Assembly (NCBI GenBank): GCA_963842955.1
Contig: CAWJIJ010000009.1
Coordinates: 744,001 to 808,000, forward strand
From: JARFQW01 sp963842955
GTDB lineage: Bacteria; Pseudomonadota; Gammaproteobacteria; Steroidobacterales; XN24
Reading direction: 5' to 3'
DNA length: 64,000 nt
In this document: in pieces, positions 33,515-45,069 of the stretch
Position numbering within the stretch: position 1 is the first letter of the stretch
How the letters are laid out: every line of letters starts with the position of its first letter
The notes under the pieces: generated by a model
What the model was told of the DNA's origin: nothing
The model's database searches: none
Seen by the model: the letters and a program-made list of their open reading frames with translations, nothing else
Position numbers and translations under genes: made by a program

Positions 33515-35478
33515 GCCTGGCCACATGGGTCTTCGATCGGTACAGGGGTCAGACAGCGGGCTGGCGGACGCTCCGGGTTTTCTTTTTCGGCGCCGCCCGT
33601 CCTGACGCGTTTTTTTTTCGCGTTCGCAGTCTTTTTCCTGGACGCTGCGCTCTTTGGACGGGTCTTTACGGCCGCCTTTTTTCTGCTCGATGTGCTGGCC
33701 CTGGCGCCGGTCTTCACAGCCGGTTTCTTTTTCTTCGACGCGGTGGCGCCTCGCTTACCGGCGGGACTTTCCTTCCGGCCCGCTCGTTTCGCCGCAGCTT
33801 TCCTGGCGGCAGCCTGGATCTTCGGGCTGGTCTTTGTAGTGGCCGGGGACGGTGCCGAGGGCTTTCCGTCTGCCGGTGATTTCCTGTTTGCCGACTTGCC
33901 TGCAGCGGCATCCTCGGTCTTCACGCGTTTCGCCATTTTCTTCCGGGCAGCCGCCCGGGCCGCTAGCTGCGCCGCCGTCGGGGCATCGCCCGTCGGGGCG
34001 GCAGTTGATGCCTTCTTCGCCCGGCCGGCTGCGGCCGCTGCTCGGCGCCTTGCTGCCCCGGTTTTTCTGGGAGGGGTCGGCTTTCGGCGGGCCGGCTTGC
34101 CGATCTGGCTGACAGCGGCCTCCAGATCAGCCATGGAGTCGGCAATCATGCTGCGCAGGTCGTTCAGTCCGGGGATGGCATCGTAACCGGCGATCATGCC
34201 GAAGAACATGTGACCGTCGTAGCTGAAGACGGTGATGTTCATGGCCATGCCCGGCGGAATCGTGGAGATCGGATAGATCTCCAGCATGCGTGCGCCTCGC
34301 AGATAGAGGGGCTGACGCGGCCCGGCCAGATTGGATATCAGGATGTTTCCCAACGGGGGAACGTAGTCATTGAGGCCGAGAAGTTCGCCGAGCTGGGAGG
34401 CGCCCTGGATCAGCAGGGTATACGTAATGACGGCGCCCTGGGACAGACCCGCAAGCGAGCCCTTGAGCTCGTTGGTGGAGCGGCTGATCTGCCGCAGCCG
34501 CCGCACCGGGTTGGGGGAGGCGCCCGCCAGGCGGACCGGAAGAATCCCCACTACGTTGCTGATGCTCTTGTCGGATTTCGAGCGCAGGTTCACCGGGAGC
34601 TGGGCGACAAGGGGTTCGGCAACCTGTTCGCCCTGGCTTTCCAGATAGCGTCGCAGGGCGCTGTCGGCAATCGTGACGACCACGTCGTTGACCGTGCTTT
34701 CAGTGGCGTGGGCGACAGCCTTTATCCGATCGAGCTCGATTCGTGTCCCAGCGACGCGGCGGGCCCGGGTCAACTCACCGTTGAGGAGGGTCCTCGGCGC
34801 GGTGAACGGCACGTCCAGGCCCCCGTGGGCCAGGCCGAATTTCTCCATGCCCATGCGCGTGAAGAGCTTGGACAGTTCGATACCTGTCCCGATGCCCTTG
34901 CGCACGCCGCCGGCCGTATCGCCGAGGGAGCGCAAGAGGCCCCGCGGGGGCGAATGCCGCTGGCTTGCCTCTTCAGGTGCTTCCCAGTAGGCCCGGAGCG
35001 TGCGATCCGCCGGATCGGTATTGAGCGTACCGCTCAACATTCGCGTAAGCGTCGCACCGTCGCAGTAGGCGTGGTGAATCTTGGTGTAGAGCGCAAACCG
35101 GCCCCCTTCGAGCCCTTCGATAATATGCAGCTCCCACAGCGGCCGATCCCTGTCCAGCAGGAAGGAGTGCAGTCGGCTCGTCAGCTCGCCGAGCTGAGCG
35201 CGGCTGCCAGGCGCGGGAAGCGCCGAGCGGCGAACGTGATACTCGAGATCGAAGTTCGGGTCCCGGGTCCACTGGGGACCGCCGGTCGCAGAGATCCGGA
35301 CCCGTCGGTCGAAGGGAGCGTGGGCGGGTCGCTTCAGGAGCTCTTCGTACAGGTCGGCCACGAAGTCCCCGGGATAGTTTTTCGGGGGCTCGTAGATCTG
35401 AATGCCTGCGACGTGGCGTGGGCTGTCCTCGGTCTCGGTGAGGAGAAACGCGTAGTCGGTCAGGGAAATCCTGCTCAT
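33511..35478 (-). CDS. WS/DGAT wax ester synthase/acyl-CoA:diacylglycerol acyltransferase with histone H1-like tail
   Basis: A 655-residue protein. Residues 1 to about 460 are a full bifunctional wax ester synthase/DGAT: MSRISLTDYAFLLTETEDSP at the start, active site KIHHAYCDGATLTRML (HHxxxDG, about residues 135-141), then PLGNILISNLAGP and YPISTIPPGMAMNITVFSYD. These enzymes esterify fatty acyl-CoA to alcohols or diacylglycerol and sit on lipid bodies. Residues from about 461 to 655 form a low-complexity Ala/Lys/Arg/Pro/Ser tail (AARKAAAKRAGRKE, KKKKPAVKTGARAS, KKTANAKKKRVRTG) like eukaryotic histone H1 and bacterial AlgP/PhaF. The frame is continuous through the junction. ATG 35478 gives the family N-terminus. 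Confidence 0.9.
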   Translation of the reverse strand: MSRISLTDYAFLLTETEDSPRHVAGIQIYEPPKNYPGDFVADLYEELLKRPAHAPFDRRVRISATGGPQWTRDPNFDLEYHVRRSALPAPGSRAQLGELTSRLHSFLLDRDRPLWELHIIEGLEGGRFALYTKIHHAYCDGATLTRMLSGTLNTDPADRTLRAYWEAPEEASQRHSPPRGLLRSLGDTAGGVRKGIGTGIELSKLFTRMGMEKFGLAHGGLDVPFTAPRTLLNGELTRARRVAGTRIELDRIKAVAHATESTVNDVVVTIADSALRRYLESQGEQVAEPLVAQLPVNLRSKSDKSISNVVGILPVRLAGASPNPVRRLRQISRSTNELKGSLAGLSQGAVITYTLLIQGASQLGELLGLNDYVPPLGNILISNLAGPRQPLYLRGARMLEIYPISTIPPGMAMNITVFSYDGHMFFGMIAGYDAIPGLNDLRSMIADSMADLEAAVSQIGKPARRKPTPPRKTGAARRRAAAAAGRAKKASTAAPTGDAPTAAQLAARAAARKKMAKRVKTEDAAAGKSANRKSPADGKPSAPSPATTKTSPKIQAAARKAAAKRAGRKESPAGKRGATASKKKKPAVKTGARASTSSRKKAAVKTRPKSAASRKKTANAKKKRVRTGGAEKENPERPPARCLTPVPIEDPCGQA

Positions 35479-35681
35479 AAGTTCTTGCTCGGCCGTAGTG
35501 AGTATAAAGAGTGTACAACAGGGGTAACCCGCCGGCCGGCAAGTTGACGACCCGGCAATCGGGATCGCTCCAGGGGCAATGCGACCGTCCGGCAGGCGCC
35601 AGGCGGATTGCGCCCGCGGACCGGGGTCGCCCTTGCAACGGGTTGTCGTATGATGCCCGCAGCTTCCCTCAAGGAGACTCC

Positions 35682-37739
35682 ATGTCAACGCCTTACCCCC
35701 ATTTGCTCGCGCCGCTGGACCTGGGCTTCACGACGATCCCGAACCGGGTCCTCATGGGGTCGATGCATACCGGCCTGGAAGATCGCGCCCGGGACTTCGA
35801 TCGGCTGGCGGTCTATCTTGCAGAGCGCGCCGCGGGCGGTGTCGGACTGATCGTGACCGGCGGTATCGCGCCGAACAATGCCGGCCGCGTTGCCCCCTTC
35901 GCAGGCAAACTGACCGGCAGCAGCGAGCTTGCCCGGCACCGGAAGATTACGAGCGCGGTTCATGACGCCGGCGGGAAGGTTTGTATGCAGATTCTGCACG
36001 CAGGCCGCTACGCGTATCACCCCTTTGCCGTGGCGCCTTCCGGCCTCAAGTCGCCGATCTCGCCGTTCAGGCCCTGGGCCCTGGGTGCTCGGGGCGTTGA
36101 ACGGCAGATCAAGGCCTTCGTTCGCGCTACCTGCCTTGCCCGGGAGGCCGGCTACGACGGCGTGGAGATCATGGGGTCGGAAGGCTATCTGATCAACCAG
36201 TTCCTCGTAGAGCGAACCAACCGCCGGGACGACGAATGGGGCGGCGATTTTTCGAAGCGGATGCGTTTTCCGGTGGAAATCGTTTCCCGTGCCCGGGAAG
36301 CCGTCGGCGACGATTTCATACTGATTTTCCGGCTCTCCATGCTGGACCTGGTGGAGGACGGCAGCAGCTGGGAAGAAGCGGTCACGCTGGGCAAAGCGAT
36401 TGAGAAGGCCGGAGCCACCCTGATCAACACCGGAATCGGATGGCACGAAGCCCGCATTCCGACCATCGCCACCATGGTCCCCAGGGGCGCGTTCGCCTGG
36501 GTCACACGGCGCATGCGGGCCGAGCTCTCCGTGCCCCTGGTTACCACCAACCGGATCAACACACCGGAGGTAGCCGAGGCCTTGCTGGCCCAGGGTGACG
36601 CCGACATGGTGTCGATGGCCCGGCCGCTGCTGGCCGATGCGGATTTCGTCGCCAAGGCCGCGGCTGGCCGGTCCGCGGATATCAACACCTGCATCGCCTG
36701 CAACCAGGCCTGTCTGGATTTCACCTTCCAGGGTCGGCCCGTGAGTTGCCTTGTTAACCCGCGTGCCGGCCACGAAACGGAAATTGTCATACGCCCGGCA
36801 CGCGACCGGGTTCGGATGGCGGTCGTCGGCGCCGGTCCGGCAGGCCTGGCCTGCGCGACAACAGCAGCAGAGCGCGGACACGATGTGACCCTTTTCGAAT
36901 CCTCCGGGGAGATCGGCGGCCAGTTCAACCTGGCGCGGCGGATACCCGGCAAGGAGGAGTTCAAGGAAACACTGCGCTACTTCCGCGGCCGGCTCGCGGC
37001 AACCGGGGTCACCGTGCGCACGGGTACGAAGGCGTCCGCCGAAGACCTGATCAGCGAGGGATTCGAGCGGGTGGTTCTTGCCACTGGCGTGCGGCCACGG
37101 ATGCCCGATATTCCGGGTATCGACGACCCGATCGTCGCCAGCTATGTCGACATCCTGACCGGGGCGCGGGTAGCGGGCCGTCGCGTGGCCATCGTCGGTT
37201 CTGGCGGCATCGGTTTTGACGTGGCCGAATTTCTCGTCCACCCGCCGGGGCCCGGCTGGTCGCAGGATGTGGCCGCATTCAATCGCGTCTGGGGTATCGA
37301 CCCCACGCTGTCGGTCCGCGGGGGCGTCGAGGGCATCCGACAGGAACCGGGAACACCCGCCCGGGAGGTCGTGATGCTTCAGAGGAAAGCGGGCAAGCCC
37401 GGTGCGGGTCTCGGCAAGACCACGGGCTGGATCCATCGCCTTAGCCTCAGAAATCAGCAGGTCCAGATGATTCCCGGGGCAAGCTACCGGCGCATTGATG
37501 CGGAGGGCCTGGTCATCGAGATCGCGGGCAATGAGAAACGAATCGCCGCCGATACGGTCGTCATCTGTGCTGGCCAGGATCCCCTGAAGGACCTGGAGGA
37601 GCCATTGCGGGCAGCGGGGGTGACCGTGGACCTGATCGGCGGCGCCGACGAGGCCCGCGAACTGGATGCCCGCCGCGCGATCGACCAGGGAACCCGGCTG
37701 GCCTGTGAACTGGAGCGCGATGTGTCCCGGGTGGCGTGA
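35682..37739 (+). CDS. fadH: NADPH-dependent 2,4-dienoyl-CoA reductase
   Basis: A 685-residue three-domain flavoprotein. An Old-Yellow-Enzyme TIM barrel binds FMN (LDLGFTTIPNRVLMGSMHTG, QILHAGRYAYHP). A 4Fe-4S motif has CIACNQACLDF with a further Cys in RPVSCLVNP. The C-terminal pyridine-nucleotide domains have FAD motif VVGAGPAGLACATTAAERGH and NADPH-site IVGSGGIGFDVAEFL. It reduces 2,4-dienoyl-CoA in beta-oxidation of unsaturated fatty acids. The start has AAGGAG 7 bases upstream. It diverges from the WS/DGAT gene, so lipid storage and lipid breakdown genes sit back to back. Confidence 0.95.
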   Translation: MSTPYPHLLAPLDLGFTTIPNRVLMGSMHTGLEDRARDFDRLAVYLAERAAGGVGLIVTGGIAPNNAGRVAPFAGKLTGSSELARHRKITSAVHDAGGKVCMQILHAGRYAYHPFAVAPSGLKSPISPFRPWALGARGVERQIKAFVRATCLAREAGYDGVEIMGSEGYLINQFLVERTNRRDDEWGGDFSKRMRFPVEIVSRAREAVGDDFILIFRLSMLDLVEDGSSWEEAVTLGKAIEKAGATLINTGIGWHEARIPTIATMVPRGAFAWVTRRMRAELSVPLVTTNRINTPEVAEALLAQGDADMVSMARPLLADADFVAKAAAGRSADINTCIACNQACLDFTFQGRPVSCLVNPRAGHETEIVIRPARDRVRMAVVGAGPAGLACATTAAERGHDVTLFESSGEIGGQFNLARRIPGKEEFKETLRYFRGRLAATGVTVRTGTKASAEDLISEGFERVVLATGVRPRMPDIPGIDDPIVASYVDILTGARVAGRRVAIVGSGGIGFDVAEFLVHPPGPGWSQDVAAFNRVWGIDPTLSVRGGVEGIRQEPGTPAREVVMLQRKAGKPGAGLGKTTGWIHRLSLRNQQVQMIPGASYRRIDAEGLVIEIAGNEKRIAADTVVICAGQDPLKDLEEPLRAAGVTVDLIGGADEARELDARRAIDQGTRLACELERDVSRVA

Positions 37740-37752
37740 GGACACGACAATC

Positions 37753-37977
37753 ATGGTGGACAGCCCTGACTTCGTTCTTGCGGCAATGCTCGTCCTTGCG
37801 GGCTGCAATGCGTCGGTCAACGAGGACATGACGATTGCCGAGGGCACCTCCCGCAGTACACCGTCGGTCACCGTCAACGGCGAGCTCCGGTTCGAACAAT
37901 CCGTGCGATTATTCATTCACGATAGCGCCACGGTCGGAGAGATCAGCGGCGCGGAAGCCGGCAGGTACAGTGGCTAA
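37753..37977 (+). CDS. Small putative lipoprotein, unknown function
   Basis: A 74-residue open frame 13 bases after fadH. It has a short hydrophobic N-terminus ending in lipobox LAGC (FVLAAMLVLAGCNASVNEDM), then a mature part with SVTVNGELRF, reminiscent of VNG repeats in small beta-helical envelope proteins but much shorter. It overlaps the next gene by 8 bases. It may be a degenerate or truncated copy; no family is assigned. Confidence 0.4.
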   Translation: MVDSPDFVLAAMLVLAGCNASVNEDMTIAEGTSRSTPSVTVNGELRFEQSVRLFIHDSATVGEISGAEAGRYSG

Positions 37978-38728
37978 ACTTCGTCGGCGTCCTCCTGAGC
38001 CTGCCCAGCTCGAACTGCTCGAGGCGACCCGGGCCGACGCCCGCGGCATCGAGATCCGGGAAAGCAGCCGCGCCCGACGACTCAGTCTTCGGGTTCATCC
38101 CTGGGGACGGGTCGAGGTCATCGTGCCGCGGGGCACCGCGCCTTCCAGCGTCCGCCGTTTCGTGCACGAACACCAGGCATGGATCGAGCGGACCCGACGC
38201 GCGATGGGCCTTGACGAGACGCCTCACGCGGAAGGCGTTCCGACCGATATCGTTTTTCCGCTGACCGGTGAGCGGTTCTCCGTCGATTGGTCCGGGACGA
38301 CGCAGACGGCCGGATTGACAGGCCGGCCCACAGCAGATCGCATCACCCTCCGGGGACCGGAACCCGAAGCACTGGTGGCACTGCGCCGCTGGTTCCTGGC
38401 CCATGCCCGTCAGCGATTGGCGCCGCAGCTGAGGCAGCTCTCTGAAGAGCTCGGGCTGACCTACCGCAGACTCCAGGTTCGGCGACAACGCACGCGGTGG
38501 GGAAGTTGCTCGTCCACGGGCACGATCAGCCTCAATGGCTGTCTGCTTTTCCTGGCTCCCCCTCAGGCGCGATACCTGATGGTCCACGAGTTGTGCCATA
38601 CCCGGCACATGAATCATTCGGCCGCCTTCTGGAGCCTGGTGGAACGGCACCAGCCGGGGGCCCGAGCGCTGGATCGGGAGGTGAGCGAAGCCTGGCGGCA
38701 CATTCCCGCCTGGATCATGGCGGGCTGA
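37970..38728 (+). CDS. YgjP/WSS1-like zinc metallopeptidase (M48-related)
   Basis: A 252-residue protein of the YgjP family. It begins with RARRLSLRVHPWGRVEVIVP and ends in the metalloprotease region TRWGSCSSTGTISLNGCLLF, followed by VHELCHTRHMNHSAAFW. There HELCH is the HExxH zinc site with the third His in the RHMNH segment. Substrate is unknown. GTG 37970 gives the usual N-terminus and overlaps the small lipoprotein frame. It ends 14 bases inside the convergent patatin gene. Confidence 0.88.
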   Translation: MAKLRRRPPEPAQLELLEATRADARGIEIRESSRARRLSLRVHPWGRVEVIVPRGTAPSSVRRFVHEHQAWIERTRRAMGLDETPHAEGVPTDIVFPLTGERFSVDWSGTTQTAGLTGRPTADRITLRGPEPEALVALRRWFLAHARQRLAPQLRQLSEELGLTYRRLQVRRQRTRWGSCSSTGTISLNGCLLFLAPPQARYLMVHELCHTRHMNHSAAFWSLVERHQPGARALDREVSEAWRHIPAWIMAG

Positions 38729-39473
38729 GTTCCGCCAGCCAGCGTTCCTCTCTGCGAGCGAAGGTAGCCGCCGCGCGCCGTCCTTCCGCAATTGTGCTTC
38801 GCATGCGTTCCAGGTCGGTGTCGTAGGAGCCCACAGGCAGGGGCCGGTCCGGGTGCAGGACCCGACAGCCCGGTGGCCATGCGCGGGTGGCCGGACGAAA
38901 AAAGCCGGTTTTCAGATGGCCTTCCGGGTTCGATACGATGGCCAGGACCGGTTGCCCGGGAGCTGCAGCATCCACGGGCGTACGCAGTAGCCAGGCGCCG
39001 TCAAAAGCCGCGCGGCCATCGATCCGTATGACCCGATGATACGGGCCCGGGACGAAGCAGGAAGCAAGCACGGCATCGGTCACGTCGATACGGTCCTGCC
39101 GGGTTAGCAGACGGCGCGTGGGTGCAGGCTGGCAGTGAGTGACGGGGATGCTGAGCGGGAGCAGCGCATCGGCCAGCGTTTGCCCGGGGAAGGCCGCCGC
39201 CATGGCGGTGCCGACGATATCGCTCATGGCCAGCGGCCATCCGAGTTTCACAATGCGTTCGGGGCGGACGACGCGAGACCCGGCCACCCCCAGCCAGATG
39301 TCCTCCAGGTCGCCAAGCCGGCCGAAGGCAACGGTGGCTGCAACGATGCTCCCGGCACTGGCTCCGGCAACGGCGGCGGGCCGGATACCGCGACGCTCGA
39401 ACCAGTCGAGCACGCCGATCTGGAAAGCCGCCCGGCCGGCACAGCCCTCCAGGGCAACCGTAAACTCAGTCAC
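38715..39473 (-). CDS. Patatin-like phospholipase
   Basis: A 252-residue patatin-fold lipid acyl hydrolase. The nucleophile motif is AGASAGSIVAAT (GxSxG, Ser about residue 40) and the catalytic Asp is in FDGAW (DGA/G motif). The oxyanion loop EGCAGRAAFQIG has Cys-Ala in place of the usual GGG. The protein is short with no signal peptide, so probably cytoplasmic. Substrate unknown, likely phospholipid or acylglycerol. Confidence 0.85.
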   Translation of the reverse strand: MTEFTVALEGCAGRAAFQIGVLDWFERRGIRPAAVAGASAGSIVAATVAFGRLGDLEDIWLGVAGSRVVRPERIVKLGWPLAMSDIVGTAMAAAFPGQTLADALLPLSIPVTHCQPAPTRRLLTRQDRIDVTDAVLASCFVPGPYHRVIRIDGRAAFDGAWLLRTPVDAAAPGQPVLAIVSNPEGHLKTGFFRPATRAWPPGCRVLHPDRPLPVGSYDTDLERMRSTIAEGRRAAATFARREERWLAELSPP

Positions 39474-39584
39474 CGAAGCAACGTTGTGCAGCGCGGGCTC
39501 GGCGGCAGCCGCGCGGGACTCGAAATCCGGGGCTGCGGCTTGCCTCGGCGAAGGGGCGCCTTGCCCCGGCGGATTTCTTCACGA

Positions 39585-40355
39585 TCAGCCGGCACCGCTG
39601 CAGCGGGCCTGGAGTTCCGCCAGCAGGGCCGGCAGCAACGTACCCGCCGGACCGGCGAGAGCGTAATCCGCACAATCGGTGAGGTCGGTGCTCGCGGGAT
39701 TGATTTCCACGATCGTGGCGCCCCCGGTCCGGGCCCGATCGGCCAGGCTGGAAGCCGGAGCGACGAGAGCCGATGTGCCCACGGACAAAAAGACGTCGCA
39801 GTCGGCGGCCGCCGTGTCTGCCGCGCGCAAGGCATCAGCCGGAATCGCTTCACCGAACCAGACCACGCCTGGTCCCATCAGGGAATCGCAGGCGGGGCAC
39901 TGCGGGGGCATTTCGGCAGCCGGGTCGCCTGCCGCCCCGACCTTCCCACAGTTCCGGCAGCGGTTACGGAAGATGTTGCCGTGGAACTCCACGACGCCTT
40001 CAAAGCCGGCCCGTTGGTGCAGACCGTCGACGTTCTGGGTTACGAGGGTGACAGGCAGCCCCAGGCTCTGCATCTCCGCGAGAGCCTGGTGCCCGGGGTT
40101 CGGGTCGGCGGCGCGGATCAGGCCGCGGCGCCACTGGTACCAGGACCAGACCAGCCGCGGATCCCGTTCGAAGGCCTCCGGTGTCGCCAGTTCCAGCGGG
40201 TTGTACCGGGCCCAGAATCCGGTGCCTGCCTCCCGAAAGGTAGGGATGCCGCTTTCCGCGGAAATACCCGCGCCCGTCAGGATCAGGATCCTGCGGGCGC
40301 GGGCCAGCGTATCGGTCAGCTCCGCAAGGACGCCGGGTGTGTCACCCGCCCCCAT
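39585..40355 (-). CDS. cobB: Sir2 family NAD-dependent protein deacylase
   Basis: A 256-residue class III sirtuin. NAD-binding GAGISAESGIPTFREAGTGF, the catalytic region TQNVDGLHQRAG with FHG, the zinc site CRNCGK and CPAC, and VGTSALVAPASSLA are all present. The segment WSWYQWRRGL holds a Tyr-x-x-Arg pair as in CobB/SIRT5, which predicts desuccinylase as well as deacetylase activity. It lies 8 bases downstream of acnA on the same strand, so co-transcription with a TCA enzyme is likely. Confidence 0.92.
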   Translation of the reverse strand: MGAGDTPGVLAELTDTLARARRILILTGAGISAESGIPTFREAGTGFWARYNPLELATPEAFERDPRLVWSWYQWRRGLIRAADPNPGHQALAEMQSLGLPVTLVTQNVDGLHQRAGFEGVVEFHGNIFRNRCRNCGKVGAAGDPAAEMPPQCPACDSLMGPGVVWFGEAIPADALRAADTAAADCDVFLSVGTSALVAPASSLADRARTGGATIVEINPASTDLTDCADYALAGPAGTLLPALLAELQARCSGAG

Positions 40356-40363
40356 GCGGCCGG

Positions 40364-43048
<2,685 letters not shown>

Positions 43049-43200
43049 GCTTCCTCCGGACGGTGGATTGCTGATAGCCGGGTGTTCTGGGCTCGCGAAG
43101 CCGCCCTCGGGGCGGCTCGGAGCCGGTCAATTATAGCCCCAGATCGTGTCTTGGTTTGGGGCGGGTGAACCTGCAGGGTCCAGGCTTCCCTCCGGCCGGC

Positions 43201-44373
43201 TCAGGCGCGGAGGGATTCCGCCGGAACGGCGTCTACCCGAGAGTCGCCGTCTGAAGGTCGGCGGTCCCGATGCTCATGAGCCCTGGAGGAGGTGGATTCG
43301 ATAACCGCGCCGCCCAGGCACTGGTCATCGGCGTAGAAAACAATGAACTGGCCGGGCGTAACGGCGCGCTGCGGCCCGTCGAATTTGACGGCAATGGAAC
43401 GGCCGTGGACCTCCACGCGGCAGTTCCGGGGCGCCTGGCGGTAGCGGGTCTGGGCGGTGCAGGAGAAGGACCGGGCGGGGGGGCGACCACCGATCCAGTG
43501 GGCCCGGGATGCCGCCACCCGATCGCAAAGCAACGCGGGATGGTCATGTCCCTGGACCACCGTCAGGCGGTTGCGTCCGAGGTCCTTGCCGGCCACGTAC
43601 CACGGGGCGTCGGAGGCGCCCTGGCGGCCCCCGATTCCCAGGCCCTGGCGCTGGCCCAGCGTGTAGTACATGAGGCCCTGGTGCTCGCCGATGACTTCCC
43701 CGGACTCGGTGACGATCGGTCCGGGCTGCGCGGGCAGATAGCCCGATAGAAATTCACGAAACGGCCGCTCGCCGATGAAGCAGATGCCGGTCGAGTCTTT
43801 CTTGTCGTGAACGGGAAACCCTTGCGCTGCGGCCAGGGCTCGCACTTCGCTCTTGGTGAGGTCTCCGAGGGGAAAGCAGGTCATTGCCAGGGCGTCGTCC
43901 GGCGCCGCGTGAAGGAAATAGGTCTGGTCTTTCGAGCGATCCCGGGCCCGCATGAGAACCGTCGTCGAGCCAGACCGGGCCAGCCGGGCGTAGTGCCCGG
44001 TCGCGACATGCGCGGCGCCCAGGCGGCGGGCGTAGTCCACGAATGCACCGAACTTGATTTCCCGGTTGCACAGCACGTCCGGGTTCGGAGTGCGGCCGGC
44101 CTCGTACTCGCTGAGGAAGTAGGAGAAAACCCGGTCGCGGTACTCGACGGCAAAGCTGACCCGGTGCAGAGGAATCTCGAGGCGCTCGCAAACGTCCCTG
44201 GCGTCCTGGTAGTCGCTGGCGTTCGTGCAGTAGCCGTCTTCGTCCTCTTCCCAGTTGCTCATGAACAGCCCGTGGACGTCCCAGCCGTCCTCGAGCAGCC
44301 GCCATGCGGCAACCGAGGAGTCCACTCCGCCGGACAGGCCGACCACGATGCGCTTGCTGGATTTCGACGCCAT
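43201..44373 (-). CDS. mnmA: tRNA-specific 2-thiouridylase MnmA
   Basis: A 390-residue enzyme that thiolates U34 of tRNA-Lys, tRNA-Glu and tRNA-Gln. The PP-loop is VVGLSGGVDSSVAAWRLLED. The two catalytic Cys are in TPNPDVLCNREIKF and DSTGICFIGERPFREF. TGHYARL and LGQRQGLGIGG are family markers. ATG 44373 gives MASKSSKRIVVGLSGG; an open frame upstream adds unsupported residues. The C-terminus is about 25 residues longer than usual and hydrophilic. A substrate of the enzyme, tRNA-Lys(UUU), is also encoded in this window. Confidence 0.95.
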   Translation of the reverse strand: MASKSSKRIVVGLSGGVDSSVAAWRLLEDGWDVHGLFMSNWEEDEDGYCTNASDYQDARDVCERLEIPLHRVSFAVEYRDRVFSYFLSEYEAGRTPNPDVLCNREIKFGAFVDYARRLGAAHVATGHYARLARSGSTTVLMRARDRSKDQTYFLHAAPDDALAMTCFPLGDLTKSEVRALAAAQGFPVHDKKDSTGICFIGERPFREFLSGYLPAQPGPIVTESGEVIGEHQGLMYYTLGQRQGLGIGGRQGASDAPWYVAGKDLGRNRLTVVQGHDHPALLCDRVAASRAHWIGGRPPARSFSCTAQTRYRQAPRNCRVEVHGRSIAVKFDGPQRAVTPGQFIVFYADDQCLGGAVIESTSSRAHEHRDRRPSDGDSRVDAVPAESLRA

Positions 44374-44520
44374 GGGGCCTAGTCTAATTCGGCCACCGCC
44401 GGCGGGCGAGGGTAGCGGGCCCTTCCGATACGACGATGGGAGTGCCGCGCTCAGGACGTCTGAATCGATGAGGCGGAATTCGCGAAGCGGCCGGGTCAAC
44501 CGGCAGGGACAGGGATGCGC

Positions 44521-45006
44521 TCAGCCGGTACGCAGCTCGAGGGGCTCTCCGGAGTCGGAAATGCCCAGGTGCGCGATCAGGCCCAGGGGATAGCGGCAAC
44601 CCGCCAGGTAGTCATCGATCACGCGGAGCACCAGCGGGCTGCGCAGGCGGGGCTCGCGTTGCTGGATCTCGCGGCGTGTGAGCCACACGGCGCGCTCGAT
44701 CCCTGTATCCAGCGGGCGATTGGCCTCGTGGCCCGTGGCCTGGCCGCAAAAAGCCACCCTCAGATAACCCTTGCCGGAAGCCGGGTGCCGCCAGAGATAG
44801 AGGCCCACTACCCGCTCGGGCAGAAAGTGCCAGGCCGACTCTTCCAGGGTTTCGCGAATGGCCGCCTCGATCAGCGTTTCGCCCGCCTCCAGGTGGCCAG
44901 CGGGCTGATTGAAAACCAGTTTTCCAGAGACCTGTTCTTCGATGAGCAGGAAGCGCCCGTCGCGTTCGATGACGGAAGCTACGGTGACGTCAGGTCTGAA
45001 TGCCAT
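44521..45006 (-). CDS. nudJ: NUDIX hydrolase, NudJ-like
   Basis: A 161-residue NUDIX protein. The Nudix box reads GHLEAGETLIEAAIRETLEE (GX5EX7REUXEE complete; the following Gly is replaced by Ala). It starts MAFRPDVTVASVIERDGRFL, as in E. coli NudJ (YmfB), a thiamin-pyrophosphate/nucleotide phosphatase. Position just upstream of mnmA on the same strand matches the E. coli order nudJ-mnmA, which supports the name. Confidence 0.85.
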   Translation of the reverse strand: MAFRPDVTVASVIERDGRFLLIEEQVSGKLVFNQPAGHLEAGETLIEAAIRETLEESAWHFLPERVVGLYLWRHPASGKGYLRVAFCGQATGHEANRPLDTGIERAVWLTRREIQQREPRLRSPLVLRVIDDYLAGCRYPLGLIAHLGISDSGEPLELRTG

Positions 45007-45069
45007 GTGGGCTCGTTCCTTTGTTGGGCGCCGCTCAGACAGGCGACCGGTGATGACCGGCGCATGAAG

